Part shown: piece by piece, positions 19,161 to 22,040 of the stretch
Numbering within the stretch: position 1 is the first letter of the stretch
Layout of the letters: each line of letters starts with the position of its first letter
From: Monoraphidium neglectum
Taxonomy: Eukaryota; Chlorophyta; Chlorophyceae; Sphaeropleales; Selenastraceae
DNA length: 22,040 nucleotides
NCBI RefSeq assembly: GCF_000611645.1
Contig: NW_014012964.1
Coordinates: 1 to 22,040, forward strand
Direction of reading: 5' to 3'
The notes under the pieces: model-generated
What the model was told of the DNA's origin: nothing
Seen by the model: the letters and a program-made list of their open reading frames with translations, nothing else
Database searches by the model: none
Translations under genes and position numbers: made by a program

Positions 19161-21787
19161 ATGGCTTCGGAATCCAAGACGAAAGAGTTTGAAGGAGGGG
19201 TAGTCCTTTTTGCTGGCGGCACGGACTGGGCCATGGTGCGATCTGCGAGGCGGGCTGCGGTGCTCCGCCATTGGCAAGCGTCCATGCTGACCACCCCGTA
19301 ACTCTTATAACGTAATGCAGCTCGGTAGATCCTCCGGCAAGGGCAAGAAGACAGACGCCGAGAAGCAGGTGAGGCCGCGGCAGCGCAAGGGAAAATCTGC
19401 TGGTGCTGCCAACGCCGCTGCAATGCAGCACAATCCTCGCTGCACCCTGCTCCTCGCCGCCTCCTCAATCGCTCGCAGGCAGAGCTGCAGCGTGCGGAGA
19501 AATACCCCAACTTAGCGACCCCACACCGGCTCAAGGGGCTTGATGTGAGCAGCGCGGCGCTCGTACCCAGCTGAAGTGACGGCGTGCCTGGTAGATGTTG
19601 CTGTGCTGACGACGCTGCCCATTCCACTGCAACACAGCAGGCAGCGCGAGCTGCTTTGTCCCCATACCAATTGCTTGGTCGGCAGCGCCCTTGGCTGCCG
19701 CATAACAATTGGCACCGCCTCACGACACCCTCGCCTGCAGAACATCCGCGTTGCATTCGTCGCGGGCGGCTCCACTGCGGTGCACGCGCTCATCGGGGAC
19801 GTCAACGGAGCCTGCTACACCTGGGGCCGCAATGAGGTGCGCGCCCTTCCCGGTTCCCATCTTTGCAGGGTTGAGGGGGGCCCGGCCGCAGCGCAGAGGG
19901 CGGCCTGCGTGGGGTTCACAATAACCGGATCAACATCCCGCTGTTGTGAGGCGTAGCAGTATTGAGGGCGATGCTGGGAGCAGGCGAGGCCCAGGGCCCA
20001 GCAAGAACCGTAGGACTGACGACACCGCATTGCCTCTTGGCGCGTGGGCGCCCCGCTGATGCGCCCGCCAAGCGCAGAAGGGTCAGTTGGGCCACGGCGA
20101 TACGCAGCAGCGCAATGTACCCACCAGGGTAGCTGGGCTGGATGGCAAGTTCATCATCAAAGGTGAGGGTTCGGGACCCAACCGCCACTGCCCCAGCCAC
20201 AGCCCCTGACCCCCACATACAATGCACAGTGTTAAAGCAGGGGAGGTGTCGACACTGCGCGCTCGCGACGCCGGCCGCCTTGCTGCTGGGCGCCGGCGCA
20301 AGGCTCACCTCGGCGCGACATGCTTTCCGAGCCGGCCCCTGCCACACCACAAGAAACAGCCTTGTTGTCCCCGCCTGCACCCTCACCTTACCCCCTCCCC
20401 CAGCTTCCGGCGGCAAGCACCACTCCGTGGTGGTGACTAAGGACGGGCAATCTTTCGGGTTTGGGCTGAACACAATGGTGGGCCTGCTCCCCGTCCACAC
20501 ACCCGGGGAGGCTCACTCTCGGGCCAGCCGCACTGGCGGCTGCTTCGACGACCTCAGGGCCGCACTCGTCACACCGGTCCCGTGCGCCGACACCACAGTG
20601 TACGAGGCAGCGCCCCTTTTGCTCAACGCTGCCCAACCTCTTTGTTTTTCCTGCAGGGCCAGCTGGGCACCGGGAGCATCCGCCGCGGGAAGAACAGCCC
20701 AGACGGTGCGCACACGTCCCAGCTGCGCGGCTGCCGCACGACAGCCGTACCGCGCCTGACGCAGCAATGTGACACCGCGCGGCGTGCGCCTGCTGCCGCG
20801 CGTGGACGTGCCGCGCCCTGCTTTCCGCTCTCCGTGTTGCCGCTGCCGACGCACCTGCGCACGTGCAGCGAGCCCAGCTTTATTGGACGCCTTGCCCCCC
20901 TCCCTCCATCGCCCGCTTGGCGCCTCCCAGACATCCAGCTGGCGCCGGTCAAGTGCGCCGTGGAGGCTGCCACCGACGTGGCCTGCGGCGGCGACTACAC
21001 GCTGTGGCTCGTTGGCGAGGGGGTGGGTCGTGCGCCCTCTGCTTGAGGCCAATTGGACGTGCCGCACCCTGTTTCCCTGAATAGCCAGGGCTGCGCGTGT
21101 GACGGCTGTGCTTATATTGGGGAATTGGCAGCAGACTCCTGTGCTGACGCAGCAGGTTTGGTTCTGCATCGCAGAGCGCACATAGCGCCAACCTTGCGAG
21201 CCCAGCAGCCCCTGCGCGCTAGCACCGCGCCCCACGTCGCCGGCTGCACCTCTGTCCCCCACCAGGGCCGCGTGTGGTCTGCGGGTTACCCGCAGTACGG
21301 CCAGCTGGGTGACGGCGACGACCACATGTACAACGCAAAGGAGTGTGAGTGCCGGCCGGCCCGCTCCGCCATTCTGCTCCGCGCCGCTTAGTGCTCGCGA
21401 GCGCGGGCTCGACGACCTTGCAGGCGTCCAACAATCGGCCCTCGCTGTTACGCGCGTCCTCTGTTGGCTTAGAGCCAAACATGGTCAAAGCGGCGCCCAC
21501 GTTCACATGTGGCAGTCCAGCGCACGCTCCCGCGCCCCACTAGACTCGCTCCCCTCCTGGCGTAAGGCCCCACCCCTCGACCTGCGGGTGCCTCAGCTGA
21601 CGTCATGATGACTCCTTCCACGGATCACGCCCAACCCCACCCTGAACCCAACCCCTCGTACCGCGCAGCCAGCATCCAGATAAAGTACGAGCCGCAGGCG
21701 CAGCCGCGCGCCATAGCGGCGCTGGCGCAGCACAAGATCGTCAAGATCGCCAGCGGGGGGACTCACGCCATCGCCGTCAGCGACGCG
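19161..21787 (+). CDS. RCC2/TD-60-like RCC1-repeat protein (5' part)
   Basis: Exons: 19161-19235, 19321-19368, 19479-19544, 19741-19836, 20078-20162, 20404-20477, 20657-20705, 20931-21022, 21266-21344, 21669-21787; 261 residues in the window, every junction in phase. The order of motifs follows RCC2: VLFAGGTDW near 16-23, a short basic linker, then RCC1 blades ACYTWGRNE|KGQLGHGDT, GGKHHSVVVTKDGQSFGFG|GQLGTG, VACGGDYTLWLV|GRVWSAGYPQYGQLGDG, and the RCC2-type insert IQIKYEPQAQPRAIAAL before IASGGTHAIAVSD. RCC2 binds chromosomes and regulates Rac/Arf-type small GTPases in mitosis and adhesion in animals; in algae the role is inferred. The last exon ends at a GTGCGC donor (21788), so the remaining blades lie beyond 22040. 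Start: the first ATG in the exon holding the RCC2 N-terminal motif. Exon borders often split a blade right before the GQLG turn. Confidence 0.93.
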
Positions 21788-21810
21788 GTGCGCAGGGGCT
21801 TGGGCGGGTG

Positions 21811-21942
21811 TTTGAGTGAGCGTGCGTGCGTGTGTGAATATGTGTTGGTGCGTGTCTGTGTGTGTGTGAGTGTGTGTGCATGTGGGTGTGAGTGTGTGAG
21901 TGTTTGTGTGTGCGCGTGCATGCAAGCACGCATGCGCGCGCG
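21811..21942. repeat. degenerate (GT)n tract in an intron
   Basis: GTGTGT/GAGTGTG units with GCGTGC interruptions, then GCATGC and CGCGCG. It begins about 23 bases after the donor of RCC2-like exon 10, so the nascent transcript carries a UG-rich tract just inside the intron. Confidence 0.9.
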
Positions 21943-22040
21943 TGGAGAAGAGGGCAGGGCTGGAGGTATGGTGCGCCATCGTGGCGGTCGGCGGGCAGAT
22001 CAAAGCCAAGGGTTCCCGTTGGTCTGCAGCACTCTCAACC

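Noticed and set aside
18863..19756. 297-codon minus frame
   Set aside because: Antisense to the first RCC2-like exons, which match the family.
20513..21478. 321-codon minus frame
   Set aside because: Antisense to RCC2-like exons 7-9; no domain.

Overview
The window reads as nuclear DNA of a GC-rich, intron-rich green alga (chlorophyte). I infer this from five dense multi-exon genes with about 40 short spliceosomal introns, Ala/Gly/Ser-rich proteins, an animal- and plant-like RCC2 gene, a J-protein whose first exon encodes a plastid-type presequence, and TGTAA motifs (the usual chlorophyte poly(A) signal) beyond some stop codons. I see no bacterial operon, transposase, CRISPR array, rRNA or confident tRNA. 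Species cannot be fixed from the sequence alone.

Layout, left to right. (1) 313-2065, plus strand: an F-box-like/leucine-rich-repeat protein in 2-3 exons, with one unresolved frame change near 1,500. (2) 2066-3437: shared 3' side of two convergent genes, with a 19-bp palindrome and a strong 23-nt hairpin beside a candidate poly(A) signal. (3) 3438-5228, minus strand: a four-exon, 326-residue J-domain co-chaperone with an N-terminal presequence and a Gly/Asp-rich tail. (4) 6350-13866, minus strand: a 22-exon gene for a roughly 1,184-residue coiled-coil protein with a basic, disordered, NLS-bearing tail; a phase-compatible alternative 3' end reaches 5665. (5) 13867-15544: 1.7 kb with no supported gene. 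(6) 15545-18236, minus strand: a six-exon gene for a 569-residue protein, helical at the N-terminus and Ala-rich and disordered at the C-terminus, family not recognised. (7) 18237-19160: upstream region shared by two divergent genes. (8) 19161 to beyond the right edge, plus strand: the first ten exons (261 residues) of an RCC2/TD-60-like RCC1-repeat protein.

I built the exon models by requiring splice sites, matching codon phase at every junction and continuity of the protein family. In the J-protein and RCC2 genes the joined protein follows the known family pattern across every junction that falls inside conserved sequence. Three junctions (4735, 11947 and 11041, minus strand) only work with GC-AG introns. 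All 40 donors I use have G at +5, and 34 of the 37 GT donors have G at +3.

The genes do not form an evident functional cluster. RCC2 (mitosis, small GTPases) and the coiled-coil protein with nuclear-localisation-like motifs could both act in the nucleus, but adjacency proves nothing in this kind of genome. I did not find a clearly new biological system. The most interesting leads are the GC-AG introns, the run of phase 0-0 exons in the coiled-coil gene, the UG-oriented microsatellites and the hairpin next to the J-protein poly(A) signal.
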